Part shown: one piece after another, positions 1 to 8,223 of the stretch
Layout of the letters: the number at the start of each line of letters is the position of its first letter
How positions within the stretch are numbered: position 1 is the first letter of the stretch
Assembly: GCA_965214875.1 (NCBI GenBank)
Contig: OZ243980.1
Location: forward strand, 2,852,001 to 2,916,000
Reading direction: 5' to 3'
Length of the DNA stretch: 64,000 nt
From: CBDAUN01 sp965214875
Lineage (GTDB): Bacteria > Pseudomonadota > Gammaproteobacteria > Arenicellales > JAJDZL01
The notes under the pieces: model-generated
Databases searched by the model: none
What the model was told of the DNA's origin: nothing
Seen by the model: only the letters and a program-made list of their open reading frames with translations
Program-made: the position numbers and the translations under genes

Positions 1-894
1 CGCCTGATGCGGCCGGCAGGCGTTGTAGAAGCGCTCGAATTCGGCCAGCTCGACGTTGAGGGCGCCGACGCTCAGCTCGCCGGCGCAGGACTGGCGGAAC
101 TCGTAGCGGCCGGCGGCGTTGGCGCGCTCGACGCAGCCGTTATATTTGGGGCTTCTGGGCGGCAGCACGAACAGTTCGATGCCGCGCCGCTGGCAGGCGG
201 TCTCGAACTCGGCCGCGGACTCGCTGCCGCCGTCGACCTGCACCGACTCGATATCGAACGGCGCCTGGCGGATCAGATGGTCGAGGAATGTCGAGGCGCA
301 GGCGGCGGTGGCGCGCGAGTAGGCGCGCATGCAGCAAAGCTTCGAGACCGGGCATACGGCCTCGGACTCCTTGACCGCGAAGCCGGCCTCGATGGCGACG
401 CCCGTATGGTCGATCTGGACCATCTGGCCGGGCTTTCGGCCGCGGGCGCCGTAGCGCCAGCGGCGGGCGTGGCGGTCGAACTTGCGTTGCCGCCTGGGCT
501 TTGTTCGCCCGTAGTGGAACGCGACGGGCTCGGCCTGGCCGGTGCGGACCAGGCGGGCGATCATGCGCCCGGTGGCGGAGGCGCTGGGCGCGAAGCCGCG
601 CTCGCGCGCCAGCACGGCGCGGATCTTGGCGCGCCCCCACAGCGGGAAGCGCTGCCGCGCCTGGCGCACCAGCTCGAGCTCGGCGGCGGTCCACTGGCGC
701 AGGCGCCGCTTCCAGCGGCAGGGCGTCGCCCTGGAGCAGCCGGCCGCTTTGAGCGCGGCGCGTTCCGAGGCGCCTTCGCTGCGAAGCTCGTCGTAGAGCC
801 GGATCAGGTCGAAGCGCTCGGCGGCCTGGGTCGAAACGGGTTCGCGGATCGGATCGATGCGACAGAATTTGCGGTGCGGAGATTTGATTTGCAT
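1..894 (-). CDS. IS481-family transposase, partial, with 20-codon internal deletion
   Basis: This is an integrase-core (DDE) transposase reading leftwards off the window edge. The frame is open from the ATG at 894 to base 1. Aligned with the 338-residue copy at 52936-53952, it lacks 20 consecutive codons just after the KRRLR segment of the N-terminal HTH region (equivalent to residues 67-86) and has one extra codon farther on. Both changes are in frame. The CVERANAA motif with the catalytic Glu is retained near the left edge. The deletion removes DNA-binding-region sequence, so this copy may be inactive or depend on a protein from another copy. Confidence 0.8.
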   Translation of the reverse strand, partial: MQIKSPHRKFCRIDPIREPVSTQAAERFDLIRLYDELRSEGASERAALKAAGCSRATPCRWKRRLRQWTAAELELVRQARQRFPLWGRAKIRAVLARERGFAPSASATGRMIARLVRTGQAEPVAFHYGRTKPRRQRKFDRHARRWRYGARGRKPGQMVQIDHTGVAIEAGFAVKESEAVCPVSKLCCMRAYSRATAACASTFLDHLIRQAPFDIESVQVDGGSESAAEFETACQRRGIELFVLPPRSPKYNGCVERANAAGRYEFRQSCAGELSVGALNVELAEFERFYNACRPHQA

Positions 895-1036
895 GGTGCG
901 TCCTCCCGCCTTTCGGCGATGGTTTTTTTGTTTAGCTCCATGCTACCTGAAAAATTTTCGCGCCGCCCGCCTCCTCCCTTCGGACTGCGTCCTTCGGGAG
1001 GAGGCGGGCGGTCTCATATGTATCTGAACCCGGACA
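1..1036 (-). mobile_element. IS481-family insertion sequence, copy 1 (cut by window edge)
   Basis: The element reads leftwards and continues past the left edge of the window. Its right terminal inverted repeat, ending at 1036, has the form TCTGAACCCGGACA and matches the end of the complete copy at 52907-54094. A GC-rich hairpin region at about 960-1015 separates the repeat from the transposase start, as in the complete copy. The two copies are nearly identical at the DNA level, which suggests recent activity. Confidence 0.85.
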
Positions 1037-1184
1037 TAATTCCCTTCCTTATGTCCTGGATATATCTCGGGTTGTGCGAGCAGTGGTAGTGAATCTCTGG
1101 TAGTGGCCCAGTTTGAAAATCCGCCCGTTTGCCGGTTGAAATGGGGTATAATAACCGAAATATCATTTCACTCTGGAGAAAGCA

Positions 1185-1888
1185 ATGAAAGATTTCCTTA
1201 ATTTACCCCCCCCCTCGCTAAACTAGCACCCCTCCTGCTGCTTGCGGTCCTCGCATGGCCGGTGCAGGCCCAGCTGCTCGTCATTCCCGGGGTCAACGGG
1301 CCGAAAGCCTGCACAGACGGTGGCTTGAGCGAGTTGAGGGATGCCATATTCAACGTACCAAACAACGTAACAAACAGTCTCACAATAAATATTTCGGGAT
1401 TTAATGCTACCGAATTTACTACATTCTTTAGTATTGCTGTTCCGTCTGAAGGCATTCCGCTTTCTGTAGGAGTGATGAAAAACGAGAGCGGCGGTTCGGC
1501 TGTGGCTGATACCCAGTCGCTTGGAACGCTCAGGAGTGACAGTCCCATAGCAACTCAGAGCGTTACCTTCTCCAACCTGGATAAAAGTACCCGTTATGTT
1601 GTTGGAATTGTCCGAGATGGTTCGTTCATAAGCCGCCGCTGCTTCAAGACCCGCGGCGAGTTCTCGACCGCGGAGCAGAACCTGTTTTTCGATGACGATG
1701 ACGATAAGTGGAAACCCAACCTAGCCCGATATAACCGGACCGGGTGCTATGCGGTGGCCAGCACGAGGCAGGACATTCGGGACTGCTATTGCAACGGCAC
1801 GCGCAACGGAACACACATCCTCGCCGGCCAGACTGTGGCGAGCCAGGCGCAAAGGCAGTATCTCAATTGTCCGGACCTCGACAGCTGA
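1185..1888 (+). CDS. Phase-variable small exported protein A (OFF as shown)
   Basis: The ATG at 1185 follows a GGAG Shine-Dalgarno and a TATAAT-like box at about 1147. The reading is ATG plus six codons, then C9 (1206-1214), after which the start frame stops at TAG about 12 bases later. With C10 (or C7) the frame joins a hydrophobic signal peptide ending AWPVQA before QLLVIPG and a body of about 200 residues ending at 1888. The mature part resembles the protein at 41538-42219: both have a TRY segment, an RxCFKT/RICFRT-type segment and a C-terminal GCYA...CxC pattern, and may be beta-sandwich folds. An Asp-rich run occurs near residue 150 of the body. I recognise no known family. The product would be periplasmic or secreted. 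Confidence 0.75.
1206..1214 (+). repeat. C9 homopolymer tract in signal-peptide n-region of gene A
   Basis: Nine consecutive C, 21 bases after the A of the start codon. Ten C (or seven) would put the start codon in frame with the signal peptide and body, so this tract is one base short of ON. Confidence 0.9.
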
Positions 1889-1986
1889 TCCATCTGATCC
1901 ATCCGGTCATCGGGAGCGCGGGCCGCGCGACGGCGTCAAGCTGGCACCGGATATCAGTGGAATGTCGCTGAACATCCCGGATACAG

Positions 1987-2004
1987 GGCGGCCCCGCGGC
2001 CGCC
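1987..2004 (+). terminator. GC hairpin downstream of gene A
   Basis: The seven-base arms GGCGGCC and GGCCGCC are separated by four bases, followed by TTGTCC. The T-run is weak. It sits just before the right cassette repeat and matches in position the hairpin after gene D. Confidence 0.5.
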
Positions 2005-2239
2005 TTGTCCTACCACGCGTCTTGGCGATTTTCAAACTGAGACACTAGCAAATTTTCCAAACGAACGGGCAACGCCAAACTCCATAGGCAAGCCAGCAAT
2101 CGAGTTCATGCCGAGAAAAGATCTGGAAATGGCCCGTATCAATTGACAACCGGCAAGTTGTCTTTGGCCGTATCTGGATACTTGGACAGCGGCATCTTGA
2201 GGGCCGATAACGCATCGGTTTCATATCACGATGTGCAAA

Positions 2240-3403
2240 TCATGATCCAGCTTTAGATGCACCGATAAATTCAAGATAGTTGCTCGGATTGACTACCCTG
2301 AAGACGCTGTCAGGATATCCCTTGCTCCAAGCCCGTGGCGGACGCTTCGCGGATTTTGGCGGCCATTTGATTTCGACCGCGGTCAATACTCCGCCCTGAT
2401 CTTCGATCAGATCAATCTCTTGCTGATCATAAGTTCGCCAGAAGTAGCAGTTTGCCAAGTTCTGGCAATACGCATTACGCTTCATTCGTTCCACAAGGAT
2501 ATAGTTTTCCCAGAGCGCACCCACATCGTCGCGCAAGGTCAAGGGATTGAAATTCCGTATCAGTGCGTTTCGTACTCCATTATCGTAGAAATAGTAACGC
2601 CGGCTCTTTGTGATCTCCTTTCGCAGATTGCGACTGAATCCAAAACGGCTGAACAGCACATAGGTTTTCTCCAAAAGATCAAGATACCGTTCTACCGAAT
2701 TTTTGCTCATGCCGAGCAGGCCGCCTAATTCCGATAGCGAGACCTCGCGGCCAATCTGAAAGGCTACCAGCTGAAGCAGTCGAAGCAACTTGTCGGCACT
2801 TCGTATGGCGTTGATTTGCAAAATATCTTTGAACAAATAGGACGCGATCAACTCCAAAAGGTAGAGTTCCCGTTCTTTATTTGAATCAAGAAGAACAATC
2901 TCTGGATAAGATCCATAGATCAACCTGCCTTCAAGATTGGCGCAGGTTTCGTGTACGGTTTCAACTTTGCCTATTTCAGGCTGCGAAAGCGGCAAGAGCA
3001 ACAAAGTATGGCTACGCCCGGTTAGCGGCTCGCCTGCAGCCTTTGCAATATCAAACGAGGACGATCCTGTCGCGATAATTCGAAGCCCTTCGACATGGTC
3101 GACCAATAGCTTCAAATTCAGCCCGATTTCCCTTACGTGTTGCGCCTCGTCTACAATCAGCGTTCTGTTCGCACCGACAAAGCTCTTAAGCTTCACGATC
3201 GATTGGCTTTCCAAATACTCCCGAACTGCAATGTCTTCTCCGGTGACGATCAGAGCATCAGGGTCATACTGTTGAGCATAGCGCTTGATCAAAGTAGTTT
3301 TGCCAACGCGGCGAGGGCCATAGACTATAACCACTTTGCTTGGCACCGCACGGGATCGAATTTGCGTTAGCAGAGTTTGAGGAATGTAGCTACAAGCCGG
3401 CAT
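2240..3403 (-). CDS. AAA ATPase with DUF4143 / PD-(D/E)xK C-terminal domain
   Basis: This is a roughly 387-residue protein of the bacterial AAA_14/DUF4143 type. A Walker A motif GPRRVGKTT lies near residue 27, a Walker B motif TLIVDEAQH near residue 85, and a C-terminal nuclease-like motif EIDLIE...AVEIKW near residue 350. The winged-helix-like middle segment (SLSELGGLLGMSKNSVERYLDLL) is typical of the family. I chose the ATG at 3403, 14 codons inside the longest frame, because homologues start close to the Walker A motif. The biological role of this family is not settled. It is a stand-alone gene divergent from the EEP gene at 3483, with 80 bp between them. Confidence 0.8.
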   Translation of the reverse strand: MPACSYIPQTLLTQIRSRAVPSKVVIVYGPRRVGKTTLIKRYAQQYDPDALIVTGEDIAVREYLESQSIVKLKSFVGANRTLIVDEAQHVREIGLNLKLLVDHVEGLRIIATGSSSFDIAKAAGEPLTGRSHTLLLLPLSQPEIGKVETVHETCANLEGRLIYGSYPEIVLLDSNKERELYLLELIASYLFKDILQINAIRSADKLLRLLQLVAFQIGREVSLSELGGLLGMSKNSVERYLDLLEKTYVLFSRFGFSRNLRKEITKSRRYYFYDNGVRNALIRNFNPLTLRDDVGALWENYILVERMKRNAYCQNLANCYFWRTYDQQEIDLIEDQGGVLTAVEIKWPPKSAKRPPRAWSKGYPDSVFRVVNPSNYLEFIGASKAGS

Positions 3404-3482
3404 AATGACTGAATTTTTACAAATTGGGTCACATGATATACACAAATTTGATTTATTTACATCTTTTACCGAGAATGATTAA

Positions 3483-4403
3483 ATGAAAATAGCCACCTAC
3501 AACATCCGCTACGGTCTTGGTCTGGATCAGAAAATCGACTTGCGACGAATTGCCGCAACCATTGCCGACGCTGACATCGTGTGCTTGCAGGAAGTCGACC
3601 GGTTCTGGAAAAGAAGCGGCATGGTCGATCAGCCAAAATCCTTAGGCGCACTGCTCCCGCAGTTCTATTGGGCCTATTTCCCCGCATATGATGTGGACGC
3701 AAGCGAAATCGATTCAAACGGCGCGATCATCAACCGTCGGCGTCAATTTGGACCGATGCTGCTCTCCAAATGGAGTATCGCTTCGGTGCGGCATATCGTC
3801 TTGCCGCAATTGCCCACCTGGAATGTATTGGGCATGGCTACCGGTGCGCTTGAAGGAGTCATCGATTGCCCAACTGGCGCTGTTCGAATCTATTCGGCGC
3901 ACCTTTCGTCGGCATCATCGGCCGAACGCTGCATGCAGGTCGAAGCACTGACGGACATGGACCACATGATCCAGCACTGCGGCAGCGTCATAACGCTGGA
4001 CCGCGACCCTGATGATCCTGGCGAGGCCGCGTCCTACGCGCAAATGCAATGGAGCAATGCCGAACCCTACCCGCCAATTCCGCAGCATACAGTTATCGCC
4101 GGCGACTTCAACTGCACCGACGACAGCCCCGAGTATGCTCTGCTAGCCGGTGAACCTGATCCGGTCTACGGCTACGGGATCATCTGCGGCAGCATTGTCG
4201 ACAGCTGGAAATTCACTGCGCAGCGCTCCGGCGGTCCGAACACCTGGCAACCCGATCCGCCGATTCGACCTCCAGGCAGACCGCTTCGCCTAGACTACTG
4301 TTTCACGAATACCGAAATGGCCCAGCAGATCAAAAGGGTCTGGGTGGATGATCAAGCGATCGGCTCAGATCACAAGCCCTACTGGGTGGAGTTCGATGCA
4401 TAG
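3483..4403 (+). CDS. Endonuclease/exonuclease/phosphatase (EEP) family protein
   Basis: This is a 306-residue Mg-dependent phosphoesterase-fold protein. All family motifs are visible: NIRYG at the N-terminus, LQEVD near residue 36, AGDFNC near residue 204, LDYCF near residue 269 and SDHKP near residue 294. No signal peptide is seen, so it is probably cytoplasmic. The substrate cannot be told from sequence; the family includes nucleases, inositol phosphatases and sphingomyelinases. It lies 170 bp upstream of the demethylase gene on the same strand and might be cotranscribed with it. Confidence 0.8.
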   Translation: MKIATYNIRYGLGLDQKIDLRRIAATIADADIVCLQEVDRFWKRSGMVDQPKSLGALLPQFYWAYFPAYDVDASEIDSNGAIINRRRQFGPMLLSKWSIASVRHIVLPQLPTWNVLGMATGALEGVIDCPTGAVRIYSAHLSSASSAERCMQVEALTDMDHMIQHCGSVITLDRDPDDPGEAASYAQMQWSNAEPYPPIPQHTVIAGDFNCTDDSPEYALLAGEPDPVYGYGIICGSIVDSWKFTAQRSGGPNTWQPDPPIRPPGRPLRLDYCFTNTEMAQQIKRVWVDDQAIGSDHKPYWVEFDA

Positions 4404-4573
4404 CAAGGACTGATTCACCATCCAAACGCATAAGCTGATGCGCACACTGTCCGCTTTTAGCTGCAGATCAACCGACAGCTAGAAGTCGCAAATTGCAGTC
4501 TTGCGGGTTATGGCGCTGCGCTATCGTGTATAAATCACGCCATCATTTTGCAACCCGCAATAACGTGCACCGA

Positions 4574-6619
4574 ATGCCAATCATGAAAAACGATCCGCTC
4601 CTGCAACCCTATCGCATCAGGCATCTGGAACTAAAAAATCGGATCATCAGCACCAGCCATGAACCGGCGTACTCAGAGGATGCGCTACCCAAGCTTCGCT
4701 ATCAGCTCTACCACGAAGAAAAGGCGAAAGGCGGAATTGCGCTGACCATGTTCGGCGGGTCCACCCTGGTTGCGCCGGACTCGCCTCCTGCTTTTGGCAA
4801 TCTGTATGCTGGCAACGACAAGATTGTTCCGTATTTCAAGCAGCTAACGGAGCGGGTACATCGCCATGGCGCCGCGCTGATGTGTCAAATCACGCACCTT
4901 GGCCGGCGCACCTCGCCGTACGTCAACAACTGGCTTCCGACAATCGCCGCTTCATGCGTACGCGAACCAGCCCACCGGTCGTTCCCGAAGGAAATGGAGC
5001 ACGAAGACATTAATCGCGTTGCGGTCGATTACGGCAAGGCCGCCAGGCGCTGTCTGGACGGCGAACTTGACGGTGTGGAAATCGAGCTCTACGGACACCT
5101 TCTAGACGGATTCTGGTCGCAGCGAACCAATCGGCGCACCGATGAATATGGCGGCTCGCTTGAGAACCGGCTTCGATTCACCTTGAAGGTGATCGATGAA
5201 ATACGCAACCGGACCGGCTCAGACTACATCGTCGGAGTTCGAATGGTGTTTGACGAGACCGTCGGCGGCGGTCTCGAATTTGACGAGGGAATGAAAATCG
5301 CGCAGATTCTCGCCGATACCGGAAAAATAGACTTCATCAATGTCATCAAGGGCCATGTCGATACGGACGAAGGTCTTTCGCATGTCATCCCGAATATGGG
5401 CACACCCTCCGCGCCTCATCTGGAATTCACCTCCGCGATTCGCTCGCAGACGCAGCTTCCGATCATGCATGCGGCGCGTATCGCCGATGTGGCAACAGCG
5501 CGCCACGCTGTCGCGAGCGGCAGTGTAGACCTGATCGGCATGACGCGCGCGCACATGGCCGACCCGCATATCGTCAAAAAGATTATCGATAACGTCGAAG
5601 AGCACATCCGCCCCTGTGTCGGGGCGGGCTACTGCATTGATCGCATCTATCTCGATGGCGAAGCGCTATGCATTCACAACCCGGCAACCGGACGCGAGGA
5701 GACAATCCCGCATCTTGTAGCCCCGGCCGATACAAAGCGGAAAGTGGTTGTTGTCGGCGCAGGACCTGCGGGACTAGAGGCTGCCCGAGTATGCGCTGAG
5801 CGAGGACATGAAGTCTCCCTGTTCGAGGCGGCCGACCAACCGGGCGGCCAAGTGGTAATTGCCGCACGCGTAGAACGCAGACGCGAAATTATGGGCATTA
5901 TTGACTGGAGATATGCGCAACTACAACGGCTTGGTGTCGACATGCGCCTTAATGCATTTGCCGACAAGGAAGCAGTGATCAGCGAAAGCCCTGATGTGAT
6001 CATTGTCGCGACTGGGGGTTCGCCCAACCTGTCATTTCTGAATGCCGGCAACGAGTTGGCGACATCGACATGGGACATCTTGACCGGTTCGGCAGCCATC
6101 GCCAACAATGTGCTGCTCTATGATGACAATGGGCAGCACCAAGGCGTATCGTGCGCCGAGTTCATGGCGCTCGGCGGCACTTCAGTCGAAATCGTGACAC
6201 CCGATCGGGCGATTGCGCAAGAGGTGGGCGGCACCAACTATCCAATCTACCTTAAAACGTTCTACGAAAGAGGTGTCACGATGACCGTAAATCAGCGACT
6301 GCTCGGCTTAAGCCAAAAAAACGGCCTGATCAGCGCGGAATTTTTCAACGAATTCGATAAGTCACTCACCACGCGCGAGTGCTCGCAAATCGTTGTCGAG
6401 CATGGCACGTTGCCCAATGATGAATTGTATTTCGACTTGAAATACGACTCGACCAATCACGGCATAACCGACATCGACGCCCTAATTGCCGGTCATGAAC
6501 AAGACGCGGTGCGCAATCCGGACGGCCGATTTCAGCTGTTTCGCGTCGGAGATGCCGTCTCATGCCGGAACATCCACGCCGCAATCTACGATTCGTTGCG
6601 GCTATGCAAAAATATTTAG
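4574..6619 (+). CDS. NADH:flavin oxidoreductase, probable N-demethylase (DgcA/StcD-like)
   Basis: This two-part enzyme has an N-terminal old-yellow-enzyme TIM barrel of about 370 residues, a short cysteine cluster (CVGAGYC followed by ALCIHN), and a C-terminal FAD/NAD Rossmann part starting at VVVVGAGPAGLEAARV. The architecture is that of trimethylamine dehydrogenase relatives such as dimethylglycine (DgcA) and N-methylproline (StcD) demethylases, which remove methyl groups from betaine-derived amines. One cysteine of the usual CxxC cluster motif appears replaced, as I recall for DgcA/StcD members, so cluster ligation is not certain. The start is ATG 4574; ATG 4583 is an alternative. The next gene downstream is a broken D-amino-acid/sarcosine-oxidase-type gene, which suggests an N-methyl amine degradation pathway. 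Confidence 0.8.
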   Translation: MPIMKNDPLLQPYRIRHLELKNRIISTSHEPAYSEDALPKLRYQLYHEEKAKGGIALTMFGGSTLVAPDSPPAFGNLYAGNDKIVPYFKQLTERVHRHGAALMCQITHLGRRTSPYVNNWLPTIAASCVREPAHRSFPKEMEHEDINRVAVDYGKAARRCLDGELDGVEIELYGHLLDGFWSQRTNRRTDEYGGSLENRLRFTLKVIDEIRNRTGSDYIVGVRMVFDETVGGGLEFDEGMKIAQILADTGKIDFINVIKGHVDTDEGLSHVIPNMGTPSAPHLEFTSAIRSQTQLPIMHAARIADVATARHAVASGSVDLIGMTRAHMADPHIVKKIIDNVEEHIRPCVGAGYCIDRIYLDGEALCIHNPATGREETIPHLVAPADTKRKVVVVGAGPAGLEAARVCAERGHEVSLFEAADQPGGQVVIAARVERRREIMGIIDWRYAQLQRLGVDMRLNAFADKEAVISESPDVIIVATGGSPNLSFLNAGNELATSTWDILTGSAAIANNVLLYDDNGQHQGVSCAEFMALGGTSVEIVTPDRAIAQEVGGTNYPIYLKTFYERGVTMTVNQRLLGLSQKNGLISAEFFNEFDKSLTTRECSQIVVEHGTLPNDELYFDLKYDSTNHGITDIDALIAGHEQDAVRNPDGRFQLFRVGDAVSCRNIHAAIYDSLRLCKNI

Positions 6620-6676
6620 ACGCCGATCTGTTGCGCACAGGCTCAGCTCAATCGCCGCAAACGGGAGTTCGAGACC

Positions 6677-6844
6677 ATGAGCAGACCGGTATTAGATGCA
6701 GTCATCATCGGCGGCGGCATCGCCGGTATTTCGTTTGCTGCGTTTGCGGCCCGAGACGGAGTGCGCGCAGAGCTGCTCGAGATGGAATTTCGCTTGCCTA
6801 CCACACGACCAGACGCAGCGCCGCCTGATAGCGCCTCAGTTTGA
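6677..6844 (+). pseudogene. 5' fragment of FAD-dependent oxidoreductase (DadA/sarcosine oxidase type)
   Basis: The start ATG at 6677 has a GGGAG ribosome site. The first residues form a dinucleotide-binding motif, AVIIGGGIAGISFAAFAAR. Around 6785 the reading frame shifts: the characteristic family segment SLAYHTTRRSAA continues in another frame, after which sequence identity ends at the left repeat of cassette B (about 6827). The remaining gene body is not found on the far side of the cassette. It was probably a partner of the preceding demethylase, and cassette insertion plus deletion has destroyed it. Confidence 0.75.
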
Positions 6845-6925
6845 AAGATTAAAGTTCAGCCTGAACCGCGGCTTGACGATAAACCGCGGCATATTCAGAA
6901 TGGGAACGGATTGAGAAGCAATTGG

Positions 6926-6936
6926 CCCCCCCCCCC
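6926..6936. repeat. Second C11 homopolymer inside cassette B
   Basis: Eleven C on the plus strand, about 90 bases inside the left cassette repeat. No signal-peptide-like sequence follows it in any frame I read. It may be a leftover from another, deleted poly-C gene facing the opposite way. Confidence 0.6.
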
Positions 6937-6995
6937 TATCTTTGCGCATCCATGCCGGCTCGTGCAAGCCCTTGCGGGCGGAACGGATGCCAGAA

Positions 6996-7016
6996 GGCCT
7001 GCCGATGCGGCAGGCC
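6996..7016 (-). terminator. GC hairpin downstream of gene B
   Basis: The perfect nine-base arms GGCCTGCCG and CGGCAGGCC have a three-base loop. It lies about 160 bp after the stop of gene B. There is no clear T-run, so termination is only a guess. Confidence 0.4.
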
Positions 7017-7173
7017 CGGAGCCGCCGCATCCGCCCCGGCCTCGCAGAGCCTCTCCCTGCCCCGAATTGCGGCAGGCCCGATGAACAAGGCCATTATTCC
7101 GGGGGAGCCTTCAGGACGCGCGGCCGGTGCCCTCGTTCCTGGCAAGGGCGCGCTGCGGCAGGCTTGCGTCCGG

Positions 7174-7807
7174 CTACTGGTTGCCGCCGAGAAGCCCGCC
7201 CCCCTCGTTGACCCTCGCGCACCCCTTGCCGCCCATGAACAGGAAGTAGGCGCTGCCTCTCTCCGTCCATTGACTGGTGTTTACGGGCGGGCTGAAGACC
7301 GGGATCACCAGCTCGCCGGGGCCCTGATTGACATTGCGGGGATTGCGGTTGGTCCAGACACGGGCGCCGGCCTTGGGGCGCACCTCGATGATGTTGTCGC
7401 CGAGCACGCCGCCGGAGAAATTGATGTTTCTTGTCCCATCCGGATCTCTCCACTGGTTCCCGCCTATTGCCGCGGTCCGCCATTCCCAGTTGGCGAAAGT
7501 GGAGCTGAAATCATTCCGCGAGGTAATGAAGCCTAAATTTAAGTTGAAGCTTCGCCGCGTCACGCTGGGGTTGGTGGACGAAAGGGTCAGCTTCATGCGG
7601 CCGGGCGTGGCGTGGTCGCCGCAGCCGTCCACGACGGGGCTGCCGGCATTCGCAAGCGTGACGGTGCAGATGCCCGACCAGCAGTTGGGCGGCGTCTGCG
7701 CCTGCGCGGCCGGCGCCAGGGCCAGCAGGGCGGCGGCCAGACATGCCGCCAGGGCCGTCAGCCTAACAAGGGGGGGGGGGTGCAAGGCGTGTCATGATGC
7801 GTTCCAT
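7174..7807 (-). CDS. Phase-variable small exported protein B (OFF as shown)
   Basis: The gene starts at ATG 7807 with GAGG eight bases upstream; a second ATG at 7795 is in the same frame. After the codons for MERIMTRLA comes C11 (7770-7780), and the start frame then meets TAG within three codons. C10 would join the frame to a strong signal peptide ending ALAPAAQA before QTPPNCW and a Gly/Asn-rich, cysteine-containing body of about 170 residues ending LLGGNQ. A TTG at 7785 is in frame with the body at the present length but has no ribosome site and would give a shorter n-region. I know no homologue. Export to the periplasm or outside is predicted. Confidence 0.75.
7770..7780 (-). repeat. C11 tract (G11 on plus strand) in gene B signal-peptide n-region
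   Basis: Eleven consecutive G on the plus strand. Ten (or thirteen) would be in frame from the ATG at 7807, so the tract is one base too long. Confidence 0.9.
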
Positions 7808-8223
7808 AATGTTGTCCTCAGATGAGTTGATGGCGTGTCGCCGAAGCGTCGGCCGCGTCTCGGGGAAAGTGTGTTTTCAAGCCGTGACGCGAGCCTTCTG
7901 CCGCTTATACACTATTTTCTGGAGAATTTCTGAAATTGTTGGAAATTTCAAACTGAGACACGACCGCGCAAACTGTTCGGTTGACCATCTTCAAGATATC
8001 CGTTATCAAAAGGCAAACACGATGTCATCACTGGAAGTCATTGACGCTTTGCTTCGTTAGCAACGTATGCTCTTAGCCGCAATGCCTGTTCTGATTGAAG
8101 TCAATTTCCTGAATGTGCGAATCTTTCGCCTAGGTCAGCATTTTCTATCGATGAATAACGGGGCTTGCGAGTCGGTAGATGCGCTCAGCAACATAACGCT
8201 TTGGCGCGATCCGCCCGCCAGGT

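Larger units (their letters stand above)
1099..2049. mobile_element. Poly-C gene cassette A, bounded by inverted repeats
   Basis: A short segment carries one exported-protein gene and has imperfect inverted repeats at its ends: GTGGCCCAGTTTGAAAATC at about 1102-1120 on the left and the complement of GTGTCTCAGTTTGAAAATC at about 2027-2045 on the right, 17 of 19 positions matching. The same repeat bounds cassettes B, C and D. No transposase lies inside. The outer limits are approximate. The cassette begins about 60 bp beyond the end of IS481 copy 1. Confidence 0.7.
6827..7965. mobile_element. Poly-C gene cassette B, bounded by inverted repeats
   Basis: The left end has GCGCCTCAGTTTGAAAGATT and the right end the complement of GTGTCTCAGTTTGAAATTTC, the same inverted repeat family as cassettes A, C and D. 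It carries one exported-protein gene on the minus strand and a second, extragenic C11 run at 6926-6936. No target duplication was recognised. Insertion interrupts a FAD oxidoreductase gene on the left side. Confidence 0.7.

Noticed and set aside
7..1089. A 360-codon plus-strand open frame opposite the IS481 copy 1 transposase (and a similar one at 52954-53988)
   Set aside because: These are antisense shadows caused by GC-rich codons of the transposase. The DDE motifs are on the minus strand.
1090..2049. 6-bp target duplication around cassette A like that of the GTGTCTGCC MITEs
   Set aside because: The flanks (CTGGTA and TAGCAA) do not match, and an 8-bp comparison is also poor.
7783..7785. 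TTG as true start of exported gene B, which would make it constitutively in frame
   Set aside because: No ribosome site precedes it, while ATG 7807 has GAGG at good spacing and matches the layout of the four sister genes.
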